DNA of 64,000 nt, from NCBI GenBank assembly GCA_013368315.1, contig JAACJM010000049.1, positions 124,001 through 188,000 on the forward strand. The letters are read 5' to 3'. Positions 11,768 through 23,151 of the stretch are shown piece by piece. This DNA is from Tetrapyrgos nigripes (lineage: Eukaryota; Basidiomycota; Agaricomycetes; Agaricales; Campanellaceae). Both the position numbers and the translations under genes were made by a program. Below the pieces are notes generated by a model that was not told where the DNA came from, did no database searches, and was given only the letters and a program-made list of their open reading frames with translations. How positions within the stretch are numbered: the stretch's first letter is position 1; every line of letters starts with the position of its first letter.

Positions 11768-13901
11768 TTATCCTTCAATCAACGCTCGCAGTTTGGAGAT
11801 GTCCCTACGAGGTGTAATTTTACACTTATATGGGCGGACACGACTGTAGACCAATCAGGGCATGCTCTCAACGCAAAGACAACGAAATACATACCTGATC
11901 AGACCAGGAAGGTTTTCATATAACGGGGGCTCTCCAGGTATCGGAGAAATCTCGAAAGCAAATATTATCATCGCAGTGGTAATGAATATGGACGCATCAG
12001 CGAGGAGTCGACCTGAACAAGAAGATCAGCATTTGCTTTGGCTTCGGAAGTCATACAAGATATCACCTGGACAAATTCTACATGTCAATCAAGAATCAGT
12101 GTCAGAACACGCTGCTGAGCAACGAAATGGTGCCAACTACCTTCGGCCAAATCCAAATATGTATTCACTGGGATCTTGCTCCTTTCTACCTTCGAGGAAT
12201 CTTGTAGGATCAAAAGTCATAGGGTCTTTGTACACCGCAGGATCATGAGCCATTTTCCTGAGCGTTGATTAGTACACTTGAAAGATTTTAAAGGTAATGT
12301 AGAAGATATTTACCATGCATTAGGAATGATGATTGAACCCTTCGGAATGAACATTCCATCGTGTACGTCGTCCTCCGATGTACAGTGTGGTAGACCTACA
12401 ATCAAGAGCATGAACACTTCTTTAGCTACGGCCGCCGACTCAATAGTAGCACTAACTGCAGGGAACAGTAGTGTGGAACCGTTCGACCTCTTTCAAGACC
12501 GCTTCGAGGTACGGCAGATCTCTCTCATCTTCGCATGTCGGTAGCCTGTCGGAACCAATGACACTGTCGATCTCCTTTTGGATGTCTTTCTGTATGTCTT
12601 GGTGGATGCACATCATGAGAATGAAAGTGTATATGGTGATGGCGGTCTGCGACAAAGAAAGCAGAATTGAAGATGGGTCCGATGAGCCATACCGCGAAAA
12701 TCATACCGTTTCGCTTCCACCTATAGGGCTGGACGTCAGCACTGCGTAGGAGATCCTAATGACATTGCCACCTACCGCCAAACATTGCGCCAGCAGCATG
12801 CTTAAGTTCCTTCTCTTCTCTAGGTGAAAGACTTTCACCAAGCCAACGTCCTACAAAAGAATCATTGCCTCGTCCTTGAGCCTGTGATGTGGGGCCGCAT
12901 CATACACTTGCTACGTGATACAATGACTCGTTAAGACTTACAATTTGGTCCTTGGTAAACGCAAACGGTACATCCTCCATAGCCCGAAGATTCTTGGCCC
13001 ACATCTTTCCAACTGCCTTCCATCCAGTACCAGGAAACCATTCAGGGACCTTCAACAAGAACGGGATGGTGTTGACCAAAAATCCACCCTGGACTGTTGC
13101 CTTGCTAAAGTGGTCCATAGCCAGAGTCGAAATGGCAATAATCGGATCACTTGAGTCCTTCACGTCGTAACCGTAAGCAATCCGTAAGATTATAGCGCCA
13201 GAATGACTTGAAAACAGAGTAAGTCAGTATTTGCCCTGATACTGGAGGAGATAGCGGTGATACTCACTGGAAACAGTGATCATGTAGATCCTCTGACCCT
13301 TCCATCAGCTTCCCGATGAAGGACTTGGCGAGGTCTTCCTCTTGAGGGAAGAATGTTTTTATACCAGCGTTGGTCCCCAATCCATCATGGAACATTTTTC
13401 TGTAGGCCTTGAAGCGCCTATCATTCGGAAGAAGACCCATCGTCTCCTGTAAAGAAGGCAGTCAAGAACTAGCAACGATTATGGGGAGGTTGACTGACGC
13501 CAAACTCGCAAGTTACGCTTGCCATAGGGACGTAGGGACGTTCGGAGTAGATGTGGTTCTTCTCGTTGAGCATCTTTACAGCTCGAGTGTACGAGTTGAC
13601 TACAACGATCGTGTTTCCAAAAACAGAGAGAGAGAACAAATCACCTGCCAGGAGAAGGGGCATCACTAGTCAGAACAAAAGCAGTAGTGATATAAGTTGT
13701 ACACGTACCCCATACTTCTCCCAGCTTAGCCCAGGTCAGCCATTCGTACGAGTGTGGGATATCGAGCAAGTTACCGATCAAAGGGTAACCTCTAGGTCCA
13801 GGAGGCAATGGAAAACGTTGTGTGCTTTGCCGCTGGATCAGACGAACAATGAGATAGAGGCTCCATGAGAGAAGCAAATAGTCAAGCAGAGTGAAGGTCA
13901 T
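11768..13901 (-). CDS. Cytochrome P450 (P450-3), tandem paralogue
   Basis: Complete P450 read leftwards, about 11 exons. N-terminal helix [18 protein letters not shown], hinge [12 protein letters not shown]-helix FGGGSETTAIT, ExxR motif [14 protein letters not shown], haem loop FGFGRR-ICPGR. The 14-nt exon at 12707-12720 encodes most of GGSET, and the 11-nt exon at 12067-12077 carries the haem cysteine; the downstream exon continues [15 protein letters not shown]. It ends [15 protein letters not shown]...LIEG with stop at 11768-11770. The start at 13901 is preferred over an in-frame upstream ATG (14054) because P450-4 begins at the corresponding place and a TATA-like site precedes it. It is closely similar to P450-4 in exons and introns alike, indicating recent duplication or gene conversion. 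Confidence 0.94.
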
Positions 13902-13951
13902 GGCGCAACGGTGAAAACTGCTCCTCAAGAACGTCGTCAAAACACCTCGTG

Positions 13952-13958
13952 TATTTAT
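13952..13958 (-). promoter_or_regulatory. TATA-like site of P450-3
   Basis: ATAAATA on the minus strand, about 50 bases before the P450-3 start. The matching position before P450-4 has TATAAATA. Confidence 0.5.
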
Positions 13959-14689
13959 GGGAATCTCCCGTGCCCACTTCGGTAGCTTGAAAATGAATTT
14001 GAAGCAGCGCAATGGTAAGAATTGACTCACGACTAACTTGTATATGAAACTCACTTTAAGTCAGATTCATACGCCGCTGTGTACGAAATTACAGGGGGTT
14101 TTTGAATATCCAGTGCGGTTTAGACGCGATGGATAGAGGTGTTGAAGAAACCTCACGAGCTATGGACTTGTGATATAGCTTATGTGCAGGTCGCATTAGT
14201 TAGGGTTTTTGACACCAAGAGATTATGCAGTCTGAGGTATAGTTGGTTCCCATCATACCTTTTCTCCGAATCTCACAGTCTTTACCGAGTGTAACATTTC
14301 CGAATGCCATTGAAGATCGAATAACAGCGCAATAATAGGTTCGCTGTGTGGCCTTGCAATCTTATAATAGACCCAATTAACCTCTGTACTGGCCGTTAGA
14401 GATGCTTTATAAAAAGAAGAACCAGACGTTGGCCTACCTCTAACGTTTCTCAGACGATACCATTAGGACTGAAGTCAGACAATGACGGGACCCGGATAGT
14501 CCAGCATCTGGAGCCACGGAGGATAAAGGATAAAGAACGCAAAAACGGGGCGCCGGTGAGAGTGAATTGAGTTGAGGTAAATCAAGGTAAAGAAGCAGGA
14601 ACTTACGGTACAGAAAGGGGCTAGACGGGTGTGAATCCTGTCTGTCACCGTTCTAGTTAATTTCCGTTCTTCTGATCTCGTCGTTCCGT

Positions 14690-15250
14690 CCAGCTAAGGA
14701 TGCACAAGATCTCTGCGATGAGACGGCAACCTTTCGCGACAAACCTCACTGCGTCAAGATGGAAGGAAGTCGCAGTATGAGCCAAGCAGTCTTTCCACCA
14801 CAACGATTTGCGAGCACAGTCCTATAATGCCAATAGTGAGTGGAATGTGCTCATTCTGCACAACAGCGTGCAGCATACCACTTCAGCTTGAGAGGAAAGT
14901 TGCCCAGTAGGCATTTCCGCAACATACTGTGAACACTACGCAGTAGAATGAACGATGCGCTTTCCATCGGAGTCCGAGATAGCTTTTGCGGAGTTATCGA
15001 TGATGTCATAATTAGGGTCAGGCTAGACGATGATGTCCAGATGTTTGAGATGGAGGGTGGCAAGGCATGGTGAGAACAGAGGAAGAAAATTCGGTGAGTG
15101 CCTGTAGAAAGGAAAGTAACGTGCTCCGGCTCACCGACTGCAGGGTTAAGAAGAAACCTCTCCCTGCTACTCGTTCAACCCACGGCCCTTCAAACGCCTT
15201 TGCACTTCATTGCGTACCGCTCAGCCGGCAAATGATGAAAGATATTCCAA
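14690..15250 (-). repeat. Dispersed element, copy b
   Basis: In minus-strand orientation it carries GTCTAGCCTGACCCTAA (15012-15028), a decayed form of the telomere-like core. About 100 bases later comes the segment CTGGGCAACTTTCCTCTCAA near 14900, which resembles copies c (19650) and e (34690). Similarity also extends upstream of the core (AGGGAGAGG then TGCAGTCGGTGAG). Both ends are approximate. It may be a mobile element or decayed exons of an unrecognised gene. Confidence 0.5.
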
Positions 15251-16658
15251 AAGTCAAAGAGAAATGCGAAAACACAATAACTTGATGGACGGCTTCGCGG
15301 AGTTGCGTCGAGTTGATCTCGAGCACACGTTGAGCAGAGCAGCAATCACCGGTTCTATGCCACTTTCAACAATATACGGCATTCGTGAGATTTTCATCAG
15401 CAGCAAACTCGTTACATTGGACACCCAACTTCCGATCTTCAACCGTAACCCCTGCACGATATCGATAGCATTACAAAGACAACTTGTAGTGTTGTCAAAA
15501 TTTGTCTCAGGGTAATATGTAAGGCATACTGACGAGAGAGCAGCATGAAAGAAGAGTAACACTTTGTCAGAAATGGTTTGTGCAAAGATTGATGGAAGAT
15601 GCGACGTGTGAGGGTTAGACGACAACGTCAAAAGCAGCAAGCTATGATATTGACAGGAAGGTACTTTTGAATGCAACATGTTGAAGTTGAATAGCATGGC
15701 GTGCCATGGAACCACGCATTCGACGAGAGACCAGAATGAAAAGATAGCCAATGAAGAAAGCGATGAAAAGGGACAAATGGATAAAAATGGGAGTTGGAGA
15801 GGTGATGCATACGATGAGATGTTCATTAGTGACATAGAATTTGAAGAATTGGTGGATGCGACGACGTACCGAATCCAACACAATATATCACAGCTGGGGT
15901 CGTTCCAGGTTCCAGATATAGACCAACGGCGGGAATCCTGAGACCCTTCAATGACCTGCCCTCATCAACATGCCTGCACCCAATCGAGTCAGCCAACGAC
16001 GTAGGAAGAAGGCCATTATGGGGAATGCCTCCGCGGCGGCAACGAATTGCATGATATTCTTGAAAGAATGTCCAAAACGAGGATCTGAGCACCTCTCGGA
16101 CAAGGAACTTGTAGCTCTCTCTGTTGCTGGGAGTCTGCAGGGCGAACATTCTAAGTTCGTAATGTGTTCCCCTTCCGTCCGCATTTGGCTCTGCCCAGAA
16201 ATCACGGTTGAGGAGAGGAGAAAATGAGCTTGAACGAGGAAACATCGCCAGGGCTGGCCATCGACACCTTAGAAACACAAGCAGGTGTTGGTCACGGTCG
16301 AAGAGGACTTTTGATTGACTTTCCTAATTTAGTCACTGCTCCTGCGTGACTGTTTGTCTGCTCATGCTGTCTAGATTTAACGTTGTCGGCTAATCTACTC
16401 TTAATTCTTGGTCCAAATTACGCCCAAAACGAATAAAATTCTTCGACAGACTTTTGATCAAGTATGTCTATCACTATTTTATTCCGATAAATTTCTCGAG
16501 CGATTCTAGCTCGGCCGACTCGAGAACTATGGAGAAACCAAAGAGTAACAGAAGTATATCGTGATTATATCAGTGAAAGGAGGTGCGTCACTGACGAATA
16601 CCCACTGGTAATGGTAGAATACTAGTATAACAATAAGATACGGAATCAATACGAGAAA

Positions 16659-18797
16659 TCATCCTTCGACGAGTGCTCTCAATTTAGAGATGTCCTTGCG
16701 GGCTGTGATTCTACACTTGAAAGGGCGGACACGACTGTAGGCTTCCGATCAGAGCATGCTCTCAACGCAAAGATGACGGAATACATACCTGATCAGACCA
16801 GGAAGGTTTTCATATACCGGTGGCTCTCCAGGTATCGGAGAAATCTCGAACGCAGATATTATCATCGCAGTGGTAATGAATATGGACGCATCAGCGAGGA
16901 GTCGACCTGAACAAGAAGATCAGCATTTACTTCAGCTTCGCAAGTCATACGATATCACCTGGACAAATTCTACATGTCAATCAAGAATCAGTGTCAGAGC
17001 ACGCTGCTGAGCAACGAAATGGCGTTAATTACCTTCGACCAAATCCAAATATGTATTCACTGGGATCTTGCTCCTTTCTACCTTCGAGGAATCTTGTAGG
17101 ATCAAAAGTCATAGGGTCTTTGTACACCGCAGGATCATGAGCCATTTTCCTGAGCGTTGATTTGTACACTTGAAAGATTTTAAAGGTAATGTAGAAGATA
17201 TTTACCATGCATTAGGAATGATGATTGAACCCTTCGGAATGAACATTCCATCGTGTACGTCGTCCTCCAATGTACAGTGTGGTAGACCTACAATCAAGAG
17301 CATGAACATTCCTTTAGCTACGGCCGCCGACTCAACAATAGCACTCACTGCAGGGAACAGAAGTGTGGAACCGTTTGACCTCTTTCAAGACCGCTTCGAG
17401 GTACGGCAGATCTCTCTTATCTTCGCATGTCGGTAGCCTGTCGGAACCAATGGCACTGTCGATCTCCTTTTGGATGTCTTTCTGTATGTCTTGGTGGATG
17501 GACATCATGAGAATGAAAGTGTATATGGTGATGGCGGTCTGCGACAAAGAAAGCGGAATTGAAGATGGGTCCGATGAGCCATATTGCGAAAATCATACCG
17601 TTTCGCTTCCAGCTATAGGGTTGGACGTCAGTACGGCGTAGGAGATCGTAAGGACATCACCACCGTGACCTACCGCCAAACATTGCGCCAGCAGCATGCT
17701 TAAGGTCCTTCTCTTCTCTAGCTGAAAGACTTTTACTGAGCCAACGTCCTACGAAAGAATCTTTGCCTTGACTTTGAGCCTGTAAAGTGGAGCCTCATCA
17801 TACACTGCTACGTAATGCAATGACTCGTGAAAAGACTCACAATTCGGTCCTTGGCAAACGCAAACGGTACATCCTCCATAGCTCGAAAATCCTTCGCCCA
17901 AATCTTTCCCACTGCCTTCCATCCAGTACCAGGAAACCATTCAGGGACCTTCAACAAGAACGGGATGGTGTTGACCAAAAATCCACCCTGGGCTGTTGCT
18001 TCGCTAAAGTGTTCCATAGCCAGAGTCGAAATGGAAATCATCGGGTCATTTGAGGCCTTCACGTCGTAACCGTAAGCAATCCGTAAGATTATAGCGCCAG
18101 AATGACTTGAAAACAGAGTGGGTAAGTATCTGCACTGGTACTGGAGGAGATAGCGGCGATACTCACTGGAAACAGAGATCATTTAGATCCTCTGACCCTT
18201 CCATCAGCTTCCCGATGAAAGACTTGGCGAGGTCTTCCTCTTGAGGGAAGAACGTTTTTATACCAGCGTTGGTCCCCAATCCATCATGGAACATTTTTCT
18301 GTAGGCCTTGAGGCGCCTATCATTCGGGAGAAGACCCATCGTCTCCTGTCAAGGCAGTCAGGAACTAGCAACGATTATAGGAACGGTGACTGACGCCGAA
18401 CTCGCAAGTCACGCTTGCCATAGGGACGTAGGGACGTTCGGAGTAGATGTGGTTCTTCTCGTTGAGCATCTTTACAGCTCGAGTGTACGAGTTGACTACA
18501 ACGATCGTGTTTCCGAACACAGAGAGAGAGAACAAGTCACCTGTCAGGAGAAGGGACATCCCTGGTCAGAACAAAAGCAGTAGTGATATAAGTTGTACAC
18601 ATACCCCATACTTCTCCCAGCTTAGCCCAGGTCAGCCATTCGTACGAGTGTGGGATATCGAGCAAGTTACCAATCAAAGGGTAACCTCTAGGTCCAGGAG
18701 TCAATGGAAAACGTTGTGTGCTTTGCCGCTGGATCAGACGAACAATGAGATAGAGGCCCCATAAGAGAAGCAGATAGTCAAGCAGAGTGAGCGACAT
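16659..18797 (-). CDS. Cytochrome P450 (P450-4), tandem paralogue
   Basis: Complete P450 read leftwards with the exon pattern of P450-3. N-terminal helix [18 protein letters not shown], hinge [11 protein letters not shown] (Thr replaces the Pro found in P450-1, -2 and -3), I-helix FGGAGSETTAIT, ExxR motif [14 protein letters not shown], haem loop FGFGRR-ICPGR. The I-helix microexon is 17599-17612 (14 nt) and the haem-cysteine microexon is 16959-16969 (11 nt). No frameshift or stop was found in the exons, so it appears functional. The C-terminus reads [18 protein letters not shown] with stop at 16659-16661. It shares its promoter layout with P450-3, so co-regulation is possible; divergence in ligand contacts such as KASNDPMIS versus KDSSDPIIA may reflect a change of substrate. 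Confidence 0.94.
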
Positions 18798-18848
18798 AGA
18801 GCGATGATGAGAGATTTTCGTCTAGAGAGGGCGTTGAAACACCTCGCA

Positions 18849-18856
18849 TATTTATA
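18849..18856 (-). promoter_or_regulatory. TATA box of P450-4
   Basis: TATAAATA on the minus strand about 50 bases upstream of the ATG at 18797, in the position corresponding to the P450-3 TATA-like site. Confidence 0.6.
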
Positions 18857-19439
18857 CGAATTACCTGCGCCCATTTGCATGGCAAGCTTGGCGATAAATT
18901 GGGAGCCTCAGTCAGCCCAATGGCAAGAATTGAATCACTGAGTACACGAAACGGGCCCACTATAGTGCCGGTCATATGCCGCTGTGTACGGAACTTTCAT
19001 TGCCAAATGTGAGGTATAGTTGGTTCCGGTCATTCTACTTCTCCGAACTTCGCAGTCTGTGCCGAGTGTAACAGACTCAAATGTCATTGAATAGATAATA
19101 GTGTAACAACAAGGTCGCTATATGGCCTTGCAATTTGACTGATAGCCTCAATTATCCTCTGTGTTGCGTGTCCGTTAGAGATGCTTGAAAAAAGAAGAAC
19201 CAGACTTTGGCCTACCTCTAACATTTCTCAAACAATCTCATGAAGATTAATGTCAGACCAGCGCCCAGGCAGTCATAAACGAAGGTAGTAAAGGAGAACT
19301 TAGTTAGCCAATGCCTGCGAATTAAAAGTGTTACGAGAAGCAGGAACTCACCAACTTCCGGTACAGAACGGGGCATAGAACTCCGTCGGTCCGAAGCCTA
19401 CTAGTCACGGTTTTAGTTCACACCCATCTTCATCTCGAG

Positions 19440-20060
19440 TCCTAGCTCTTTCCAACTAACGCTGTACAGATTTTCTAAACTTGAAGAAAGACGTGGAGAC
19501 CGCGGTGACAGCCTGTAGCGATGCTGCGCCAAGACGAGGGAGTCGCAGTATGAGCAAATTGCAGCACAGTCCTATGATGCCAATTGTGAGCGAATTCTGC
19601 TCATTATACACGATAGCGTGCAACATACAACATGAGATTGGGATTGAAGTTGCCCAGTAGGTATGTCCACAGCACACTTAAGAGATTAGGCAGTAGAACA
19701 AAAGATGCGTTGTCTACAGTTCGAGATAGCTTTTACGGGTGACTCAGATAGACAGACAGGATTAGGGTTAGGGTTAGACGACAGTTATCCATGGAAGGCG
19801 GCGAGGCATAGTGACAACAGCATGGAGTGAGAAGGCGATACACTTAAGATAACTAGAGAGAAAATGTCGATGAATATCTGCAGAAGGAGCATGTGAAGAT
19901 AATACAATTCACCAACTGCAGCATTGAGAAGGAACCTCTGCCTTGCCCACTCATAGAATCCACCGCCTTTGCAGCGTCTTTATGCATTATTCTCCGAACG
20001 TTGAAGAGCAATGCGAAGAAAAGTCACTCCATGGTGATCTGCTGGCATGCTGAGCCCATG
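19440..20060 (-). repeat. Dispersed element, copy c
   Basis: In minus-strand orientation it holds an intact core GTCTAACCCTAACCCTAA (19762-19779). CTACTGGGCAACTTCAATCC follows after about 110 bases, and GGGCAAGGCAGAGG then TGCAGTTGGTGAAT lies upstream. It corresponds to copy b through the tandem duplication and to copy e independently. Boundaries are approximate. Confidence 0.55.
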
Positions 20061-21245
20061 AGAGCAGCTGCGGGGACTGGATTGAAATGAGAAGACCACC
20101 TAGAAAACAGAAAGTCAGTAAGTGTCGTCTGCAGGCAGGAAGGAAGGAATGTGAAAATGTGAAAAGAGCGATCTGCGACGTACCGACTGCATCATATGAA
20201 AATCATAATGTGAACCCTTGCCTTGCATGCCAACCCGATATCCTACCTCACTTCTCCTTTCTTCCCAATGAGTGTATCCCAACCAGCCTTTATGAAATCC
20301 TCCGAAAATGGGTAAATTTGTAAATTTGAAAAGAAACGCCTGTGCTTGAGAGGTCGTTACTAGATTTCACCCATGCGACTCGAGCTATGATGTTGACCCA
20401 GAAATTGCCCAAAGACGATATCCAGAAGATACTGATCCCGGGAGTGGATTTGAGATTGGGACTACTATACTACCAGCCACGAATGTGGTGAATATAGAAC
20501 GGTGGACATGGGCCCAAGGTACACGGGTGCGTAGCGTTGGGGAATGGGTGTAGATGAGAACGAAAAGCTTGATGTGCTTATTGCTTCGAGCGAGACTCCA
20601 AAGACCGACGCAAAGCCAATTTTCGCAGTTGCAAGGTGAAATATTTCAAACTCCAGGGAAGATGGGTTTATGTAGGCTGCTCCAATGGTGCTGTTGCAGA
20701 AAAATACGCGTTGGTCGAAGAGAACTTTTGACAGACCTTCCTAATTTGGTCACTCCCAAGTCACTCCTCTCCTGCAGAACGACAAAAATTATTCGACCGA
20801 CTTTTGCTCAGCCATTTCAATCACTATTTCATTCAGATAAAAACACTGGCGCAGTAGATAATACCAGCTCTATACAACAACAAATCTGACTCCGGTTTGA
20901 GCAAAACTTCAAGTATACTGTACAAGTACAAAAAACCAACTTTGTAGACCCAAACTTTCCGTCCTCCAAATGCCCAGACTCAAATGAACTTGAAACAGCG
21001 CGACGAGACAGAAGTAGTATGAGATACGATTAAGAGTAGACGTACATACGTTGACAGGAGACAGAGGGTGGAAGAGACGGTGCTAACGTTGGACAGCATG
21101 CACGAATGGTGGTAGTATGCGGCGGCAATGTTGTAACTCGTTCCTGTGCTGGGTGAACTTCAGAATCTGCATCCTTCTGACCTGTATGTTGAGCAAATCT
21201 GTCAGAACTTGAAGAACGGATAGATCAGACTTTCAGGATGGACAC

Positions 21246-22436
21246 TCACGTTTTCTCAAACACAACATTTAAACCACTACCAACCGTCTTGGGAAACCAA
21301 CTGCGTACAACTTCATCAGTGGCGGCCCACTCCTCTGGCCAGTCTTCACCATGGTAATATCGAAGACGAAGTTCTATAAGCGACGACGGGAGGACAGACA
21401 ATGCAGAATCCAACGAAGAAAGCCCCTGGTGTATCCAACGAGAATCTAATTTCCCGGGTAGCAAATGAAAATGTAGGACCGGGTAGCGAATCCGCGATGA
21501 TAATGCGGAAAGAATGGGAATAATGACAAGGCGTACTCTACCTAGAGCAGGTCCACAATCCAAAATGAAGCGTAGATCTTGTAAACTCTGTGGCCAGACG
21601 TCGAGTTCTGCCAGAGCCGAAAGGTCCAAGAGAGACTGCGGACCCGGCCTGGGGGCAAGTAGGAAAAGGACATTGTACAGCTCATGAAATGCCTGCACTC
21701 CGAGAGTCCTTAACCAAGGTTTTCTTCGCGGAACACGTTTAGATCGTATTTTTTCCCGCAAAGACTCAGAGAGTAGATGCGACCCGTGAAAATGGAGTTC
21801 ATGGAGTGAAAGAGTGTGGAAATGGGTGTGTTGAGAAAGGGAAGATATGATTTCGACAATCTGATCATAACCAGAGAAATCGAGACTATGAAGAGCGAGA
21901 GAGTGTAATTTGGGATTCTTCTTCAAGAGCTTTGAGAAGGATTGGCTGTCAACAGACACTGGAGGATCAGAGGGGTCGTATGCTTTTTCGCGCTGAACAC
22001 GATCTGAATGTCGGAGAGAAATTTCTTCGAGGGCCGTGAAGGGAAGGTCACCGAAAAACGATGTACGGAAAATCTGCGTGATTGGCAGAGCGCAAGAGAT
22101 TGTGAGCTTCCTGACAGAGGAAATGACGTCTTCAGAGAGACATGATGATCGTTCCGGGGTTTCGAGCAAGGCTCGAGCCCTTGGTGCAAAGTTGGCGATC
22201 TGATGGTCTATAGCTTCCTGTGAAACGTAGCCTTCGCCAGCCTTGGGTTCTCCAAAGTTGGGGCCAATCTTGATTTCACGGAGGAGATATCCTCTAGACC
22301 TAGGCAGCCAGGATTTGCAAACCAGAGAGCAAGCTTTTAGCGTTGCTTTGCCCTCGCTGGGATCACTTCCGGACCGCCGTATATCTTCGACGCAGTCAAT
22401 GATTTTATCCGTGAGCTCATTTGGAAAAGGGCTCAT
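21246..22436 (-). CDS. F-box protein with LRR-like C-terminal region (F-box-1)
   Basis: Probable substrate-recognition subunit of an SCF ubiquitin ligase. The N-terminus has an F-box core (FPNELTDKIIDCVED, then LKACSLVCKSWLPRSR, residues about 4-50). A long region with LRR-like leucine spacing follows (HSLALHSLDFSGYDQIVEII, HTLSLHELHF). The start is MSPFPNEL at 22436 rather than an in-frame ATG at 22457, because an intron acceptor (TTTGTAG) lies between the two; a matching GTGAGT donor upstream makes a 5'-UTR intron. The frame stops just after VFEKT, but AC|GTGAGT there is a good donor. With an acceptor at about 21184 the protein would instead end TSEGCRF (stop at 21160). F-box-1 lacks an internal segment present in F-box-2 and F-box-3. 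Target unknown. Confidence 0.85.
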   Translation of the reverse strand: MSPFPNELTDKIIDCVEDIRRSGSDPSEGKATLKACSLVCKSWLPRSRGYLLREIKIGPNFGEPKAGEGYVSQEAIDHQIANFAPRARALLETPERSSCLSEDVISSVRKLTISCALPITQIFRTSFFGDLPFTALEEISLRHSDRVQREKAYDPSDPPVSVDSQSFSKLLKKNPKLHSLALHSLDFSGYDQIVEIISSLSQHTHFHTLSLHELHFHGSHLLSESLREKIRSKRVPRRKPWLRTLGVQAFHELYNVLFLLAPRPGPQSLLDLSALAELDVWPQSLQDLRFILDCGPALGRVRLVIIPILSALSSRIRYPVLHFHLLPGKLDSRWIHQGLSSLDSALSVLPSSLIELRLRYYHGEDWPEEWAATDEVVRSWFPKTVGSGLNVVFEKT

Positions 22437-23151
22437 GATTATCCTACAAACGCACATAATTCAGAGACGTTAAAAAGAGTCGCAATGACCACTCACGGTA
22501 CGGAAGCTTCAGGTTGAGGGGTGCTGCGATGAAGTTGGAAGGACTGGAAGGAATTGCTGAAGAGGCTCACATTATATAATCCAGATTTGTGCTGGAGGAG
22601 TGAGCGTGGCACTGGTTGGGTTAGACCCACGTCTGAATCGTTGCCCAATGCTCCAATGTCCAGTACTCAAAATTAGCCTAAACCTCATCGGTGATGGTTT
22701 GTGTCATTAACGTCCGCTGACCGTCATTGGTGAAGCTGAAGCGCCTAGTGCTGACAGGCCCCTATGTGGTACTAATGTTGCTAGTGAGGGACGTGGGCCT
22801 GATGACTGAGGGAGAGTCCGGATCCGACAGACGATACCATTGGAGTCTTTAGAGGAAAATATACTGGCAAGCCAGATGTTCTGAAATTGCTTGGCGAGAC
22901 AGCACTATGAAATACGATTAAGGGTAGACCCATGATACGGTGACAGAACTTAACATAGATGACGGACGAAACGGTGCTATTAGACTAACAGCGATGAAGG
23001 ACAGACGTGCACGAACGTCAATATGTGGCAAGGTTGGAACTAGATACTATGCAGGGTGGAATTTTAGAATCTGTATCCTTTTGACCTGTGTTATAAGTAT
23101 GTTGAATATAAAGTTCGACAAAACTTCAAAAACAGATAGACCGGACACGAG
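22437..23151. other. Intergenic region between F-box-1 and F-box-2
   Basis: No gene is supported. It holds the 5'-UTR intron (about 22443-22494) and promoter of F-box-1 and the 3' end of F-box-2, whose conserved last intron acceptor lies near 23090. Confidence 0.5.

Larger units (their letters stand above)
11768..16480. repeat. Tandem duplication, unit 1 (P450-3 plus upstream region)
   Basis: Unit 1 is directly repeated as unit 2 (about 16540-20850). Gene starts are offset by 4896 bases (13901 versus 18797), mid-gene points by 4892, the telomere-like cores by about 4750, and the right ends by about 4395. Indels have therefore accumulated upstream of the genes but hardly inside them. Confidence 0.85.
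13902..16658. other. Upstream half of tandem unit 1; no supported gene
   Basis: This stretch is a diverged copy of 18798-20850. It contains a dispersed-element copy (14690-15250). It also contains two overlapping minus-strand frames (15254-15883, 209 codons; 15826-16278, 150 codons) that have no recognisable motif and no preserved counterpart in the other copy, so I do not call them genes. The part at 16300-16480 matches 20690-20840 and marks the right end of the unit. Confidence 0.5.
16540..20850. repeat. Tandem duplication, unit 2 (P450-4 plus upstream region)
   Basis: Direct repeat of unit 1. It is nearly identical in the P450 body, including introns, and clearly more diverged in the roughly 2 kb upstream, where only blocks align, for example around 19440-20060 and 20690-20840. 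Confidence 0.85.
18798..21245. other. Upstream half of tandem unit 2; no supported gene
   Basis: Diverged counterpart of 13902-16480, holding the P450-4 promoter and dispersed-element copy c. Small open frames (72-111 codons) are not conserved between the two units and have no recognisable domain. From about 20850 to 21245 the sequence is the 3' flank of the F-box gene. Confidence 0.5.

Noticed and set aside
13902..14054. Start of P450-3 at the upstream in-frame ATG (14054)
   Set aside because: It would add 51 residues, partly basic, before the membrane helix and would place the TATA-like site inside the coding region; P450-4 has no such extension.
15254..16278. Two long minus-strand frames (209 and 150 codons) as genes
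   Set aside because: They overlap in different frames, have biased hydrophobic/Ser composition, and are not preserved in the duplicate region 18798-20850.
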